Numbered from the stretch's first letter, positions 1 to 8,326 are shown. The stretch is 34,084 nucleotides of DNA from Candidatus Nanopelagicales bacterium (GCA_017857705.1 JAFMCP010000012.1:1-34084); one strand, 5' to 3'. Notes: generated by a model not told the origin, from the sequence alone. Made by a program: numbers and translations.

Positions 1-127
1 ATTGCTCAACAATGTAGCGGACAGTATTAGGGTCAATGACAAAGTTCTGTCCGAGCTTCTTTGTGGGAATTATGCCGACGCGAGCAGCTAATTCACGGAT
101 TGCTCCTGCACCAAGGGATGCACTCAC
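1..127 (-). CDS. rsmA: 16S rRNA dimethyladenosine transferase RsmA (KsgA), N-terminal part
   Basis: This is the first 42 codons of the enzyme that dimethylates two adjacent adenines near the 3' end of 16S rRNA using S-adenosylmethionine. The gene runs off the window at base 1. The reading carries the family's N-terminal signature: IRELAARVGI, then PTKKLGQNFVIDPNTVRYIV, in which the Gln-Asn-Phe segment is part of the SAM-binding start of the fold. The GTG start lies two bases after the tatD stop codon, so it is the last visible gene of the rsmI-metG-tatD-rsmA operon. The metG-tatD-rsmA order is common in actinobacteria. The motif makes the call firm despite the truncation. Confidence 0.93.
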   Translation of the reverse strand, partial: MSASLGAGAIRELAARVGIIPTKKLGQNFVIDPNTVRYIVEQ

Positions 128-129
128 AA

Positions 130-978
130 TCACCAACTCCCAAATGCACGGATCGTGTTCTGAGTCAGGAGTTGCGTTGCTTCACGTTCTGAAAGGTCTC
201 GCAATTCTGCAATTTTTCGCACCGTGTAGGGCATGAGATAACTCGCATTTACTTTGCCACGGTTGGGTACTGGGGTTAAATATGGTGCATCAGTTTCCAC
301 CAAGATTAAATCCTGTGGGGCGACCATCAAAGCTTCACGCAAGGCAATCGAGTTCTTAAAAGTAATTACTCCGGCAAAAGACATGTACCATCCATGTTGT
401 GCACAGATTTTTGCCATGTCTGCATCACCGCTAAAACAATGAAAGACCACTCTCTGTGGTGCACCTTGGTCCAGAAGAACTGCAATAACGTCCTCGTGCG
501 AGTCACGGTCATGGATCACCAATGTTTTGTCGACCTGCTTGGCAAGATCAATGTGAAAGCGAAATGACTCATGTTGTGCTGGGCGACCACTTTCACCTGT
601 TCGGTAGTAGTCCAAACCGCTTTCACCGATCCCGCGTACCTGAGGCGATTGCGCTAATTCCGCAATCTCTTCAAGTGCCTGCGCGAGCTGACCTTTTTCT
701 GCAAGTCGCGGTGCCTCATTGGGGTGCAGAGCAACAGTTGCAATTACCGAAGGGAAACGGGTCGCAGCTTCAACCGCCCAACGGGACGAGGCAACGTCAC
801 ACCCCACCTGAACAACACGATCAACTCCCACCTCGCGGGCCCGATCGAGTAATTCCTGCGGGTCCGGAGCATTGACACCGTGCAACGAATTGTCGTGAAC
901 GTCCAAATGGGTGTGTGAATCAATCACTGTTCCCAGGAGTGGCTCTGGGGCGGTTGGCCAATTCGTTGCCTCACCCAT
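130..978 (-). CDS. tatD: TatD family metal-dependent deoxyribonuclease/hydrolase
   Basis: A 282-residue TIM-barrel hydrolase of the TatD family, whose members are metal-dependent 3'-5' exonucleases linked to DNA repair and RNA quality control. Metal ligands are visible: the DSHTHLD motif (His22, His24), a GESGLDYY segment supplying the bridging Glu, HCFSG, and VETDAPYLTP with the late Asp. About 17 residues precede the usual family start, so a GTG at Val18 is possible, but the ATG overlaps the metG stop by one base (TAATG). That overlap supports translational coupling and the longer form. Its own TGA lies two bases before the rsmA start. Confidence 0.93.
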   Translation of the reverse strand: MGEATNWPTAPEPLLGTVIDSHTHLDVHDNSLHGVNAPDPQELLDRAREVGVDRVVQVGCDVASSRWAVEAATRFPSVIATVALHPNEAPRLAEKGQLAQALEEIAELAQSPQVRGIGESGLDYYRTGESGRPAQHESFRFHIDLAKQVDKTLVIHDRDSHEDVIAVLLDQGAPQRVVFHCFSGDADMAKICAQHGWYMSFAGVITFKNSIALREALMVAPQDLILVETDAPYLTPVPNRGKVNASYLMPYTVRKIAELRDLSEREATQLLTQNTIRAFGSW

Positions 979-2582
979 TAGATGCTTTCAGGGTCCTCGA
1001 GACGCGGGAAGAGCGATTCACCTTTGTGAACGCGAACTCCAGCAGGCAACTGTCCCCAGGTGCCGGCGCTTTCCACCCTTTGATTTGCAAGTTCACCCAA
1101 GGCTTCGTGCGCCCCAATATTTGACCACATGGCTTCCATGGCCTTCGGCATTACCGGGTTGTAGAGGACCGCGATCGCCCGCAAAGATTCACAGACCGTG
1201 TAGAGCACAGTTGCAAGGGCTCCATAAGTCTCTTCACTTTTTGCGAGCACCCACGGCTCCTGTTCGGTTACATAACCATTGATGTGCTCGATAAAAGTTC
1301 GCACCTGACCTATCGCTCCGGCGAAATCCAGTTCATCAATGCACGTATCGGCATCAATTACGGTCTTGGTGAGCAACGCATGAATCGTCTTTTCAACATC
1401 ACTGATGGGCCCGGCCGCTGGCAGTTCACCCTCGAAGTACTTACCCACCATCGCGGTTGCCCGTGAGAGGAGATTGCCCAAACCGTTGGCTAATTCGGAT
1501 GTGTACCGGGCACTCATGTCCTCCCACGAAAAGGAACCGTCTTGACCAAATGCAATTGCCCGCATGAAGTAGTAGCGGAATGCATCAGAACCAAAATGGT
1601 CGATGATCAACTCAGGGGCGATTCCGGTGAGCTTGGTCTTCGACATTTTCTCCCCACCGACAAGTAACCAGCCGTGGGCAAAAACTTGCTTGGGCGGCTC
1701 TAAGCCTGCTGCCATCAACATCGCAGGCCAGTAGACCGCATGGAAACGTAGAATGTCTTTACCAACTAATTGGACGTCGGCTGGCCATACTCGCTCAAAA
1801 AGTTCTGCCTCGGTGGTTGCCGGTTCTGCTCCGTAACCGATCGCTGTTATGTAGTTCAACAAAGCGTCAAACCACACGTAGACGACTTGGGATTCATCCC
1901 AGGAAAGTGGGATTCCCCATTTCACGCTTGATCGTGACATCGAAATATCAACCAAACCACCACGAAGGAAACTCATGACCTCGTTGTAGGCGCTGGCAGG
2001 CCGAACCGCATTGGGGTTGGCCTCATAGCGGTCAATCAAGGGTTGTGCGAAGTCTGAGAGTTTGAAGAACCAATTGTCTTCGCTTAACTCTTCGGGGGGT
2101 CGGCCATGAACCGCACACACCTGCAATCCTTCGAACTCATCCGTTCCCGGCACTAGATCCGCGGGAAATTTGAATTCCTCGCAACCAACGCAGTACGGGC
2201 CTTCATAGGAATCCGAATAAACGTATCCGTTTTCTTTTACTTTTTCCCAAAACTTCTGTACCCGCTCGACATGGCGCGCTTCGGTGGTGCGAATGAAATC
2301 GTCATTTTTCGCGTCGATTGTTTCAAGCACCGGCTTCCACGAGTCCTTGACCAAAGCGTCAACCCATTCCTGTGGGGTGACACCACCCTGCTCGGCTGCG
2401 CGCGCAACTTTGGTCCCATGTTCGTCTACACCGGTCAAAAACCAAACTTTTTCGCCACGTTGCCGGTGCCAACGAGTAAGCACGTCACCAGCGGTGCTCG
2501 TGTAGGCGTGACCGATGTGGGGTGCATCATTCACGTAGTAAATGGGCGTGGTCACGTAAAAGGATTTGGCCACTGAATTCAT
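978..2582 (-). CDS. metG: Methionyl-tRNA synthetase
   Basis: This cytoplasmic enzyme charges tRNA(Met) with methionine. It is a class I synthetase of 534 residues. The HIGH motif is at residues 22-25 within the TPIYYVND context, and the KMSKS loop appears as KMSKT at 312-316. The connective-peptide zinc knuckle survives as Cys131-x2-Cys134 and Cys156, then His159; I do not see a full four-cysteine set. There is no C-terminal tRNA-binding (EMAP-like) domain, so it is the short form typical of actinobacteria. The start lies nine bases after the rsmI stop. A TAGGAT hexamer six bases before the ATG, overlapping that stop codon, suggests the gene can also be transcribed from its own leaderless promoter. 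Confidence 0.96.
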   Translation of the reverse strand: MNSVAKSFYVTTPIYYVNDAPHIGHAYTSTAGDVLTRWHRQRGEKVWFLTGVDEHGTKVARAAEQGGVTPQEWVDALVKDSWKPVLETIDAKNDDFIRTTEARHVERVQKFWEKVKENGYVYSDSYEGPYCVGCEEFKFPADLVPGTDEFEGLQVCAVHGRPPEELSEDNWFFKLSDFAQPLIDRYEANPNAVRPASAYNEVMSFLRGGLVDISMSRSSVKWGIPLSWDESQVVYVWFDALLNYITAIGYGAEPATTEAELFERVWPADVQLVGKDILRFHAVYWPAMLMAAGLEPPKQVFAHGWLLVGGEKMSKTKLTGIAPELIIDHFGSDAFRYYFMRAIAFGQDGSFSWEDMSARYTSELANGLGNLLSRATAMVGKYFEGELPAAGPISDVEKTIHALLTKTVIDADTCIDELDFAGAIGQVRTFIEHINGYVTEQEPWVLAKSEETYGALATVLYTVCESLRAIAVLYNPVMPKAMEAMWSNIGAHEALGELANQRVESAGTWGQLPAGVRVHKGESLFPRLEDPESI

Positions 2583-2588
2583 ACCCGA

Positions 2589-2594
2589 ATCCTA
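2589..2594 (-). promoter_or_regulatory. Putative -10 box for leaderless metG transcript
   Basis: TAGGAT, followed by six bases (TCGGGT) and the metG ATG. The first three bases of the box are the rsmI stop codon. It fits the TANNNT spacing seen at many starts in this window. No -35 was identified. Confidence 0.5.
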
Positions 2595-3473
2595 GTCTTT
2601 GCGAGTGCTACCAGATTTTGCGGCGATTACCGCTTCGTAGACCTCTCGCTTGGTGCGTCCAAACTTGTGAGCAATCTCAGCAGCCGCATCTTTTGTCGAT
2701 TGACCTTCCGCAACACGTTCCTGGGCTAATTCAACTAATTCTTGGACGGACACGCCACTGCCCACAGGCGTGTCACTTCCCGCGACGACAAGGGTGATCT
2801 CACCTTTGATCTCACCTGTTGCCCAGTCCTTGAGTTCTTGCATTGAACCCCTGATTATTTCCTCATAGGTCTTTGTCATTTCCCTAGCAACGGCGGCTCG
2901 CCGTTGCGAACCAAAAATTTCCGCCATGTCATTGAGAGTTTTCCCAAGGCGATGGGGTGCCTCAAAAAAAATCATGGTTCGCGGTTCATGTATTAATTGG
3001 GTGAGAGCCCGCACTCGGTCCCCGCTCTTGCGTGGGAGAAAACCTTCAAAACAAAACCGGTCAGCCGGTAGACCCGACAGCAAAAGGGCAGTGAGCACAG
3101 CAGAAGGTCCCGGCAATACTTGGTAGTTGATTCCCGCTTCAATTGCAGCGACCGCGAGCCGGTAACCGGGGTCACTCACTGACGGCATTCCGGCATCACT
3201 GACTACAAGTACAAAGCTCCCAGAAGTGATCGCGGCGAGCAACTGCTCCACGCGAGCGGTTTCATTGGCCTCGAAATTGGAAACCAGCTTCGCGTTGTAG
3301 CGAATGCCTAGCCGTGAACAGAGGTTCATGAATTTGCGGGTGTCCTCCGCTGCAATTACATCTGCTCGCTCAATCGCTGCAATCAGTCGAGCTGAGGCGT
3401 CGCCGACATTTCCCATGGGCGTAGCGGCAAATACCAATTGACCGCCGGTTTGGTCCAAATTATCCGCGTGCAT
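2592..3473 (-). CDS. rsmI: 16S rRNA (cytidine-1402-2'-O)-methyltransferase RsmI
   Basis: A tetrapyrrole-methylase-fold, SAM-dependent enzyme that 2'-O-methylates C1402 in the decoding centre of 16S rRNA. Family motifs are present in order: LVFAATPMGNVGD near the N-terminus, IAAEDTRKF, VSDAGMPSVSDPGYRL (the family usually has SDAGTP), and the GPSA segment. The C-terminus has a helical region ending in the KFGRTKREVYE motif typical of RsmI. I start it at the ATG at 3473 (293 residues) because a CACTAT hexamer sits six bases upstream and because RsmI proteins begin shortly before this LVFAATP motif. An upstream ATG at 3491 would add six residues. It heads the operon continuing into metG and is divergent from pmt. 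Confidence 0.93.
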   Translation of the reverse strand: MHADNLDQTGGQLVFAATPMGNVGDASARLIAAIERADVIAAEDTRKFMNLCSRLGIRYNAKLVSNFEANETARVEQLLAAITSGSFVLVVSDAGMPSVSDPGYRLAVAAIEAGINYQVLPGPSAVLTALLLSGLPADRFCFEGFLPRKSGDRVRALTQLIHEPRTMIFFEAPHRLGKTLNDMAEIFGSQRRAAVAREMTKTYEEIIRGSMQELKDWATGEIKGEITLVVAGSDTPVGSGVSVQELVELAQERVAEGQSTKDAAAEIAHKFGRTKREVYEAVIAAKSGSTRKD

Positions 3474-3479
3474 CCCGCA

Positions 3480-3501
3480 ATAGTGCATCACGACTTAATA
3501 T
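3480..3501. promoter_or_regulatory. Compact bidirectional promoter, rsmI/pmt
   Basis: Two -10-like hexamers face away from each other: CACTAT on the minus strand (3485-3480), six bases before the rsmI ATG at 3473, and TAATAT on the plus strand (3496-3501), six bases before the pmt GTG at 3508. Only 34 bases separate the two start codons, so both transcripts must be leaderless or nearly so if these starts are right. Any -35 element would lie inside the opposite gene. Confidence 0.5.
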
Positions 3502-3507
3502 GTGGTC

Positions 3508-5103
3508 GTGTCCCCCACACTTCGCGAGCGATTCGCCGGCTCTTCAGCTCCGGATCGAAGTATCGCGACTATTGCCGAGCGGCTCTATCCGACTTTCCCT
3601 TTGGTGGGCATAAAAACATGGATCGCCCCAATTGTCATCGCGTTCGTCGCTGGAATTCTTCGTTTCGTCAATTTGGGAACACCCAATGCGGTCGTATTCG
3701 ACGAGACGTATTACGCGAAAGATGCTTGGGCGCTGCTTCGATTTGGCGTGGAGCACAAGGCGGTTGAGGATCACGACTCAATCATGCTCACTGCCGGTGA
3801 CAACTGGAGAACCGTCGAGGGGTTCACCGATCAAGGCTCGTTCGTTGTTCACCCGCCAACTGGTAAATGGGTAATTGCATCGGGTGAATACCTCTTTGGG
3901 GTCTCACCATTTGGTTGGCGATTCGCTGTAGCCGTATTAGGGACCCTTTCGGTACTCATGATCGCGCGCATTGTTCGCCGAATGACGAGATCAGATCTGA
4001 TCGGCGCAATTGCTGGTTTGCTCCTCGCACTCGACGGAATCCACATTGTTATGAGCCGCACCGCACTCCTGGACATGGTGCTCAGCACATTCGTTCTCGC
4101 CGGTTTTGGCGCACTGGTTCTAGACCGAGACCACACTCGGCGGCGGCTGTCTCTCATTGGTGGCAATTCACAATCAGAATGGGAACGCATTGCCCAAGGA
4201 TTTGGTCCCGGACTTGGGATTCGCCCATGGCGATTCACTGCAATACTCTTTCTCGCATTAGCTGTCAGTGTTAAATGGTCAGCGCTGTGGTTTATCGCAA
4301 TCTTCATGTTGATGTCATTGCTCTGGGATGTTTCAACTCGACGCACGATTGGCGTTAATCGACCATGGTTAGCGACACTCGCCAAAAGCGCACCCATTGT
4401 TGTCCTGACTTCATTAGCTACGCTGGTCTTTGTCTATTTATTCTCGTGGAGTGGCTGGTTTGTTAGCACAACCGGTTGGGGTAGAAATTGGGCCGATGAC
4501 CAAGACCCTTCAATAGTTCCCAATGCACTGAGGTCACTGCTGGACTACCACCGTCAAGCTTGGAATTTTCACGTGAACCTTGACAGCGAACATAGCTATC
4601 AAAGTAACCCGATTTCATGGCCGTTCATGACCCGCCCAACCAGCTTTCACTACGAAAGTATTAAAGATGGCAGTTTGGGTTGTCCCACCGATCACTGCGC
4701 CCAAGAGGTACTCGCGCTGGGTAACCCGATCATTTGGTGGGCGGCATTACTTGCCATCCCATATCAATTGTGGCATTGGGTTACTACTCGTGATTGGCGT
4801 TCGGGGGCGCTGCTTGCCGGAATCGCTGCCGGCTGGTTGCCATGGATGCTGTATCTCAACCGAACAATTTTCACTTTTTACACGGTGATCTACGTTCCAT
4901 TTGTCGTTATGGCAGTTGCATTGACCATTATGCGACTTCTCCAAAGGAAGACCCCACGCCAACGACAATGGGTAATCGCACTCATCGCGCTCTACTTGTT
5001 CGCTGTTATTGCGGCCGCTTGGTGGTTCTATCCAATTTGGACCGGAGAGGTCATTCCTTATGACCAATGGCGTCTTCGCATGTGGATGCCCACTTGGATT
5101 TAG
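3508..5103 (+). CDS. pmt: Protein O-mannosyltransferase (PMT family, GT39)
   Basis: A polytopic membrane enzyme that transfers mannose from polyprenyl-phosphate-mannose to Ser/Thr of exported proteins; in actinobacteria this acts with Sec secretion. The predicted catalytic Asp-Glu is visible in the first extracytoplasmic loop (VVFDETYYAKDAW). It is followed by a GSFVVHPPTGKWVI segment and a series of about ten hydrophobic helices. The C-terminal PMT_4TMC-like part contains YLNRTIFTFYTVIYVPF. I start it at GTG 3508 (531 residues) because TAATAT lies exactly six bases before it; GTG 3502 would add two residues. It is divergent from rsmI, the arrangement commonly seen in actinobacteria. Confidence 0.93.
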   Translation: MSPTLRERFAGSSAPDRSIATIAERLYPTFPLVGIKTWIAPIVIAFVAGILRFVNLGTPNAVVFDETYYAKDAWALLRFGVEHKAVEDHDSIMLTAGDNWRTVEGFTDQGSFVVHPPTGKWVIASGEYLFGVSPFGWRFAVAVLGTLSVLMIARIVRRMTRSDLIGAIAGLLLALDGIHIVMSRTALLDMVLSTFVLAGFGALVLDRDHTRRRLSLIGGNSQSEWERIAQGFGPGLGIRPWRFTAILFLALAVSVKWSALWFIAIFMLMSLLWDVSTRRTIGVNRPWLATLAKSAPIVVLTSLATLVFVYLFSWSGWFVSTTGWGRNWADDQDPSIVPNALRSLLDYHRQAWNFHVNLDSEHSYQSNPISWPFMTRPTSFHYESIKDGSLGCPTDHCAQEVLALGNPIIWWAALLAIPYQLWHWVTTRDWRSGALLAGIAAGWLPWMLYLNRTIFTFYTVIYVPFVVMAVALTIMRLLQRKTPRQRQWVIALIALYLFAVIAAAWWFYPIWTGEVIPYDQWRLRMWMPTWI

Positions 5104-5170
5104 TTTCCCTTCGACATACTGATCCAGTGAATGGGTTAGTAATGGGATCAATGAACGGGATCTCGCGAAC

Positions 5171-5800
5171 ATGCTGACCGCACTATTTACCGGGCTGAGC
5201 ATTGGACTGGGCTCAGGGGTGGCACCCGGTCCACTCACCGGGCTGGCAATCTCAACCACACTTCGAAGCGGACTTGGGCCAGGGTTGCGAATTGCAGTAG
5301 CTCCCCTGATCTCTGATTCGGTAATTATTGTTCTGTCGCTGACTCTTGTATCCCAATTGCCAGATGTCGCAATAACGATTCTGGGGATTGTCGGGGCAAT
5401 TGTCGTTGCCGCATTTGGAATCGAAATTCTTTGGTCGGCGCATAAAATGCGCAACTCCGAACTCGATATGGGAAACCAGAGACCGACAAAGCTTCAGAAA
5501 CTTCCGGTATTAGTTCAAGGTGTATTGATCAACTTCCTCAATCCCGCACCGTGGATTTTTTGGATTACCGCTGGATCAACAATCTTGATTGCATTTTGGC
5601 GTGAAAGTCCAACTCAAGCCTTTCTCTTTATTTTCACGTTTTATTTTGCTCTAGTTGGTGCCAAAGTTCTTATCGTGTTCACACTTGCAGCAAGTGCTCA
5701 CCGGATGAGCGCCCGGACCTACCGTCTGATTCTCACGGCTTCGGGAATTTTGCTGCTCGTAACGGCAGTAATCCTGCTTCTGACCCATGTGGTGAGCTAG
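5171..5800 (+). CDS. LysE/RhtB family amino-acid exporter
   Basis: A 209-residue inner-membrane protein of the LysE superfamily, whose members export amino acids (lysine, arginine, homoserine or threonine) or related metabolites. The N-terminus has the family signature GLSIGLGSGVAPGPLTGLAI (G-x3-G-x-x-PGP). Six hydrophobic segments follow, with a polar loop at about residues 93-112 (HKMRNSELDMG onward) and a helix beginning LINFLNPAPWIFW, where the NP motif is conserved. Substrate cannot be assigned. It lies 67 bases after pmt on the same strand with no obvious promoter or terminator between, and converges on the M23 peptidase gene with only 17 bases between the stops. Confidence 0.85.
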   Translation: MLTALFTGLSIGLGSGVAPGPLTGLAISTTLRSGLGPGLRIAVAPLISDSVIIVLSLTLVSQLPDVAITILGIVGAIVVAAFGIEILWSAHKMRNSELDMGNQRPTKLQKLPVLVQGVLINFLNPAPWIFWITAGSTILIAFWRESPTQAFLFIFTFYFALVGAKVLIVFTLAASAHRMSARTYRLILTASGILLLVTAVILLLTHVVS

Positions 5801-5817
5801 TCGTACAGCATCAAAAA

Positions 5818-6351
5818 CTAAATGCTTTTGCACACTCGTTTGAGAAATTTAATGGGATTTATGGCTGCGGACTCTCTACCGCTTTTCCAATATTCAAAGT
5901 GCAGATGCACCTGGCCTGGGGATCCCGAGTCTCCCATCTTTCCAATGACTTGACCCTTTTTCACTTTTTGTCCGCCTTTGATCACAACCTTGTCCATGTG
6001 TCCGTAGTAGTACATCGATCCACTTTTACCGCGCAACACAATCTGTAACGCACCATTTGATTGACGCTTTGTTCGGTTGATCCGACCGGCCTCAACGGCA
6101 AATATTGGGGTTCCGCGTTTAGCCGCCATATCCATGCCCATGTGCGAACGCCTCCCCCGGTCCGCACCCCAACCAGCGCCCAACCAAAAATTTCGAGTGG
6201 GGCACACTTTTCCCTTTTTGTGCTTCTTAACTTGTTGTGTACGGACTTCACTGGGCGAATGACTTTCCACGGGGATATGAACTGCTCCAGCCGAACTAGG
6301 GAACATTGCCAGAATCATGACAGCAAATACCGCTGCTACGAGTCGTCGCAT
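5818..6351 (-). CDS. Secreted M23 (LytM-type) metallo-endopeptidase
   Basis: A 177-residue exported peptidoglycan hydrolase. The N-terminus (MRRLVAAVFAVMILAMFPSSAGA) is a clear Sec signal peptide. The rest is one LytM/M23 domain: first zinc ligands in HMGMD (HxxxD), then YYYGHMD and the catalytic HLHFE (HxH) motif, so the zinc site is complete and the enzyme is probably active rather than a degenerate EnvC-type activator. There is no LysM or SH3 anchor, only a basic linker (QQVKKHKKGK) after the signal peptide. Start ATG 6351 is preferred over GTG 6357 because TAGAGT lies six bases upstream of it. Cross-bridge specificity is unknown. Confidence 0.9.
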   Translation of the reverse strand: MRRLVAAVFAVMILAMFPSSAGAVHIPVESHSPSEVRTQQVKKHKKGKVCPTRNFWLGAGWGADRGRRSHMGMDMAAKRGTPIFAVEAGRINRTKRQSNGALQIVLRGKSGSMYYYGHMDKVVIKGGQKVKKGQVIGKMGDSGSPGQVHLHFEYWKSGRESAAINPIKFLKRVCKSI

Positions 6352-6357
6352 TGGCAC

Positions 6358-6363
6358 ACTCTA
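6358..6363 (-). promoter_or_regulatory. Putative -10 box for leaderless M23 peptidase transcript
   Basis: TAGAGT, six bases (GTGCCA), then the ATG at 6351. It decides the start between ATG 6351 and GTG 6357. Confidence 0.45.
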
Positions 6364-6425
6364 AGCACAGTTGGGAATTTAGACAAGTTCCTTGTGGGAC
6401 AGGCGTGTAATGAGGATTGGGGCAC

Positions 6426-6431
6426 TACCCT
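6426..6431 (+). promoter_or_regulatory. Putative -10 box for the AI-2E transporter-heliorhodopsin transcript
   Basis: TACCCT followed by six bases (GTCCTT) and the ATG at 6438. Because the heliorhodopsin start overlaps the end of the transporter gene, this is the likely promoter for both. Confidence 0.45.
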
Positions 6432-6437
6432 GTCCTT

Positions 6438-7574
6438 ATGAACGACCAGAGAACGATTGTTTTCGATTCAAGGAATGTTTGGCGAACCAGCTTTATTGTT
6501 CTTGCAGTCGTCGCAATCGCACTACTCCTCCAGTTCCTTCTGGAGGATGGTGGCGGAGTGATCTTCATTGTCCTGATGGCTTGGTTTGCCTCAATCGCAA
6601 TGGAGCCTGCAGTCGGGCGTCTCGCGCGATACATGAAGCGTGGCCTAGCTACAGCAACAGTGATGATTTCCGTCATTATTTTCTTTGCAGTTTTTAGTGC
6701 CATTTTTGGAAATCTGCTGATCAATCAAATAGCCGAGCTCATCCAAAGCTTGCCCGCCGTTCTTGATAGCGCCCTAGCGTGGTTCAACCAGCGCACGAAT
6801 TCCAGTTACGAGGTGGTGGATCTTTGGGAGCAATTGAATCTCACTCCAGAAAAGTCAGCCGAGTACGCATCGACAGTGCTGCAAGGAGCCCTTGGATTGC
6901 TGGGTTCACTCACCCTCGGTTTTTTTAGCCTTTTCATTATCGGCCTGATTACTTTTTACCTTTCAGCAGACGCACCTCGATTCCGCCGCTATATCCGATC
7001 ACTGTTTGCTCCACGATTTCAGCCGATCGCAGATCAAGTGTGGAGTGTGACGGCAGAGAAGACCGGAAATTACGTAGCTGCGAGAGTCGTTCTTGCCGCG
7101 ATAAATGGCAGCACAACGGCAATTGTGTTTTTGGCCATTGGCATGCCTTCGTGGTTGGCACTAGGGATCTGGACCGGACTCGTATCTCAATTTGTGCCAA
7201 CAATTGGCACTTACATTGCGATCGCACTTCCCGTTCTCATTGGCCTACTCAGCGGAAACGTTTGGGTCGGAATAATCGCTCTGGTATGGGGAATCCTTTA
7301 CCAACAGGTTGAGAATCTAACGATTGAACCACGGATTAGTGCGCGCGCGGTCGACGTACACCCAGCCGTTGCCTTTGCCTCAGTACTTCTGGGTGCAGCA
7401 CTGTTTGGCGTAGCAGGTGCGCTGCTGGCAATACCAATCGTTGCTATGGCAAGCAGTATTGTCGAGTTGAGACAATTACGCTACGAAGTGCCACTTGATG
7501 CACCCCTTGAAGGAAACACTGAATCGACTAAACCTACAAAAAAATGGTCACGACCATGGAAGAGGGAATCATGA
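6438..7574 (+). CDS. AI-2E family transporter (PF01594-type membrane protein)
   Basis: A 378-residue polytopic membrane protein of the TqsA/YdiK/PerM family; members export autoinducer-2 or act as ion antiporters, and most are uncharacterised. Two hydrophobic hairpins are near the N-terminus. A soluble amphipathic central region follows (NQRTNSSYEVVDLWEQLNLTPEKSAEY). The C-terminal helices hold the family's most conserved stretch: QFVPTIGTYIAIALPVLIGLLSG, YQQVENLTIEPRI and VHPAVAFASVLLGAALFGVAGALLAIPI. I start it at ATG 6438. Its TGA overlaps the heliorhodopsin ATG (ATGA), so the two are translationally coupled and probably stoichiometrically linked. Substrate unknown. Confidence 0.9.
   Translation: MNDQRTIVFDSRNVWRTSFIVLAVVAIALLLQFLLEDGGGVIFIVLMAWFASIAMEPAVGRLARYMKRGLATATVMISVIIFFAVFSAIFGNLLINQIAELIQSLPAVLDSALAWFNQRTNSSYEVVDLWEQLNLTPEKSAEYASTVLQGALGLLGSLTLGFFSLFIIGLITFYLSADAPRFRRYIRSLFAPRFQPIADQVWSVTAEKTGNYVAARVVLAAINGSTTAIVFLAIGMPSWLALGIWTGLVSQFVPTIGTYIAIALPVLIGLLSGNVWVGIIALVWGILYQQVENLTIEPRISARAVDVHPAVAFASVLLGAALFGVAGALLAIPIVAMASSIVELRQLRYEVPLDAPLEGNTESTKPTKKWSRPWKRES
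7561..7566 (+). promoter_or_regulatory. Ribosome-binding site of the heliorhodopsin gene
   Basis: AGAGGG inside the last codons of the transporter gene, four bases before the ATG at 7571. It decides the start in favour of ATG 7571 over the in-frame ATGs at 7544 and 7556, which have no such site. Confidence 0.6.
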
Positions 7575-8326
7575 ACATTACTGATCAAAGTTTGCGTCGA
7601 TGGAATGTAATTGCAGGTTTCGCACATCTCATTCAACTCATAATTATTTTGATCCTGGCGAATGACTTCACCCTGCCTGTTACGGCCACGTACATGGAAG
7701 GTCCACCCGGAACAATTCCCAGTGACACGATCACATTATTTGACTCCCCGATTGCTTGGGGTGTCGCTTTGTTTTTCGCCCTCTCTGCTTTCTTCCACTT
7801 CTTGGTCGCCAGTCCCCTCTATTTCAAAAAATACATTGAAGGGCTGAACCTGCAACACAATTATTTCAGGTGGGTTGAGTACTCGATCAGCTCCTCCGTG
7901 ATGATTGTTTTGATCGCGCAGATCACGGGAATTGCCGATATCGCGGCATTAATTGCCATTTTCGGTGTCAATGCGTCAATGATTCTTTTTGGCTGGCTTC
8001 AGGAGAAATACGAACAGCCGGGAAGTGGCGGAATGCTTCCGTTTGTTTTCGGTTGTGCTGCGGGAATCGTCCCTTGGATTGTGGTGACAATTTACGTTGT
8101 TGCGCCTGGATCAACTTCCGGAAACGAGACTCCAGCCTTCGTTTACGGCATTATCGCTTCACTGTTCTTGTTCTTCAACTCATTCGCTCTCGTCCAATAT
8201 TTGCAGTACAAACAGGTCGGTAAATGGGCCAATTACCGTTACGGTGAACGCGCCTACATTTTCCTGAGCTTGGGTGCAAAGAGTCTTCTGGCTTGGCAGA
8301 TTTTTGCTGGGACTTTGGCTTCCTAG
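7571..8326 (+). CDS. Heliorhodopsin (retinal-binding photoreceptor)
   Basis: A 251-residue seven-helix protein of the heliorhodopsin family: retinal-binding light sensors with inverted topology (N-terminus inside), slow photocycles and no proven ion pumping in most members. The retinal Schiff-base lysine is Lys237 in the helix 7 motif SLGAKSLLAWQ, and the counterion is Glu103 in RWVEYSISSS of helix 3. Helix 1 and 2 histidines (His19, His76) and Ser233 match residues I recall as functionally important in 48C12 (His23, His80, Ser237, Glu107, Lys241, a constant offset of four). The GPPGT loop between helices 1 and 2 is also conserved. It is coupled by ATGA to the upstream AI-2E-type transporter and its stop interlocks with that of sbtB on the other strand. 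No partner function can be read from sequence alone. Confidence 0.96.
   Translation: MNITDQSLRRWNVIAGFAHLIQLIIILILANDFTLPVTATYMEGPPGTIPSDTITLFDSPIAWGVALFFALSAFFHFLVASPLYFKKYIEGLNLQHNYFRWVEYSISSSVMIVLIAQITGIADIAALIAIFGVNASMILFGWLQEKYEQPGSGGMLPFVFGCAAGIVPWIVVTIYVVAPGSTSGNETPAFVYGIIASLFLFFNSFALVQYLQYKQVGKWANYRYGERAYIFLSLGAKSLLAWQIFAGTLAS

Noticed and set aside
4747-5454. Long antisense reading of 235 codons across pmt and the LysE gene
   Set aside because: It lies opposite two well-supported membrane genes, and its composition (many Ser, Pro, Arg) is that of an antisense shadow.
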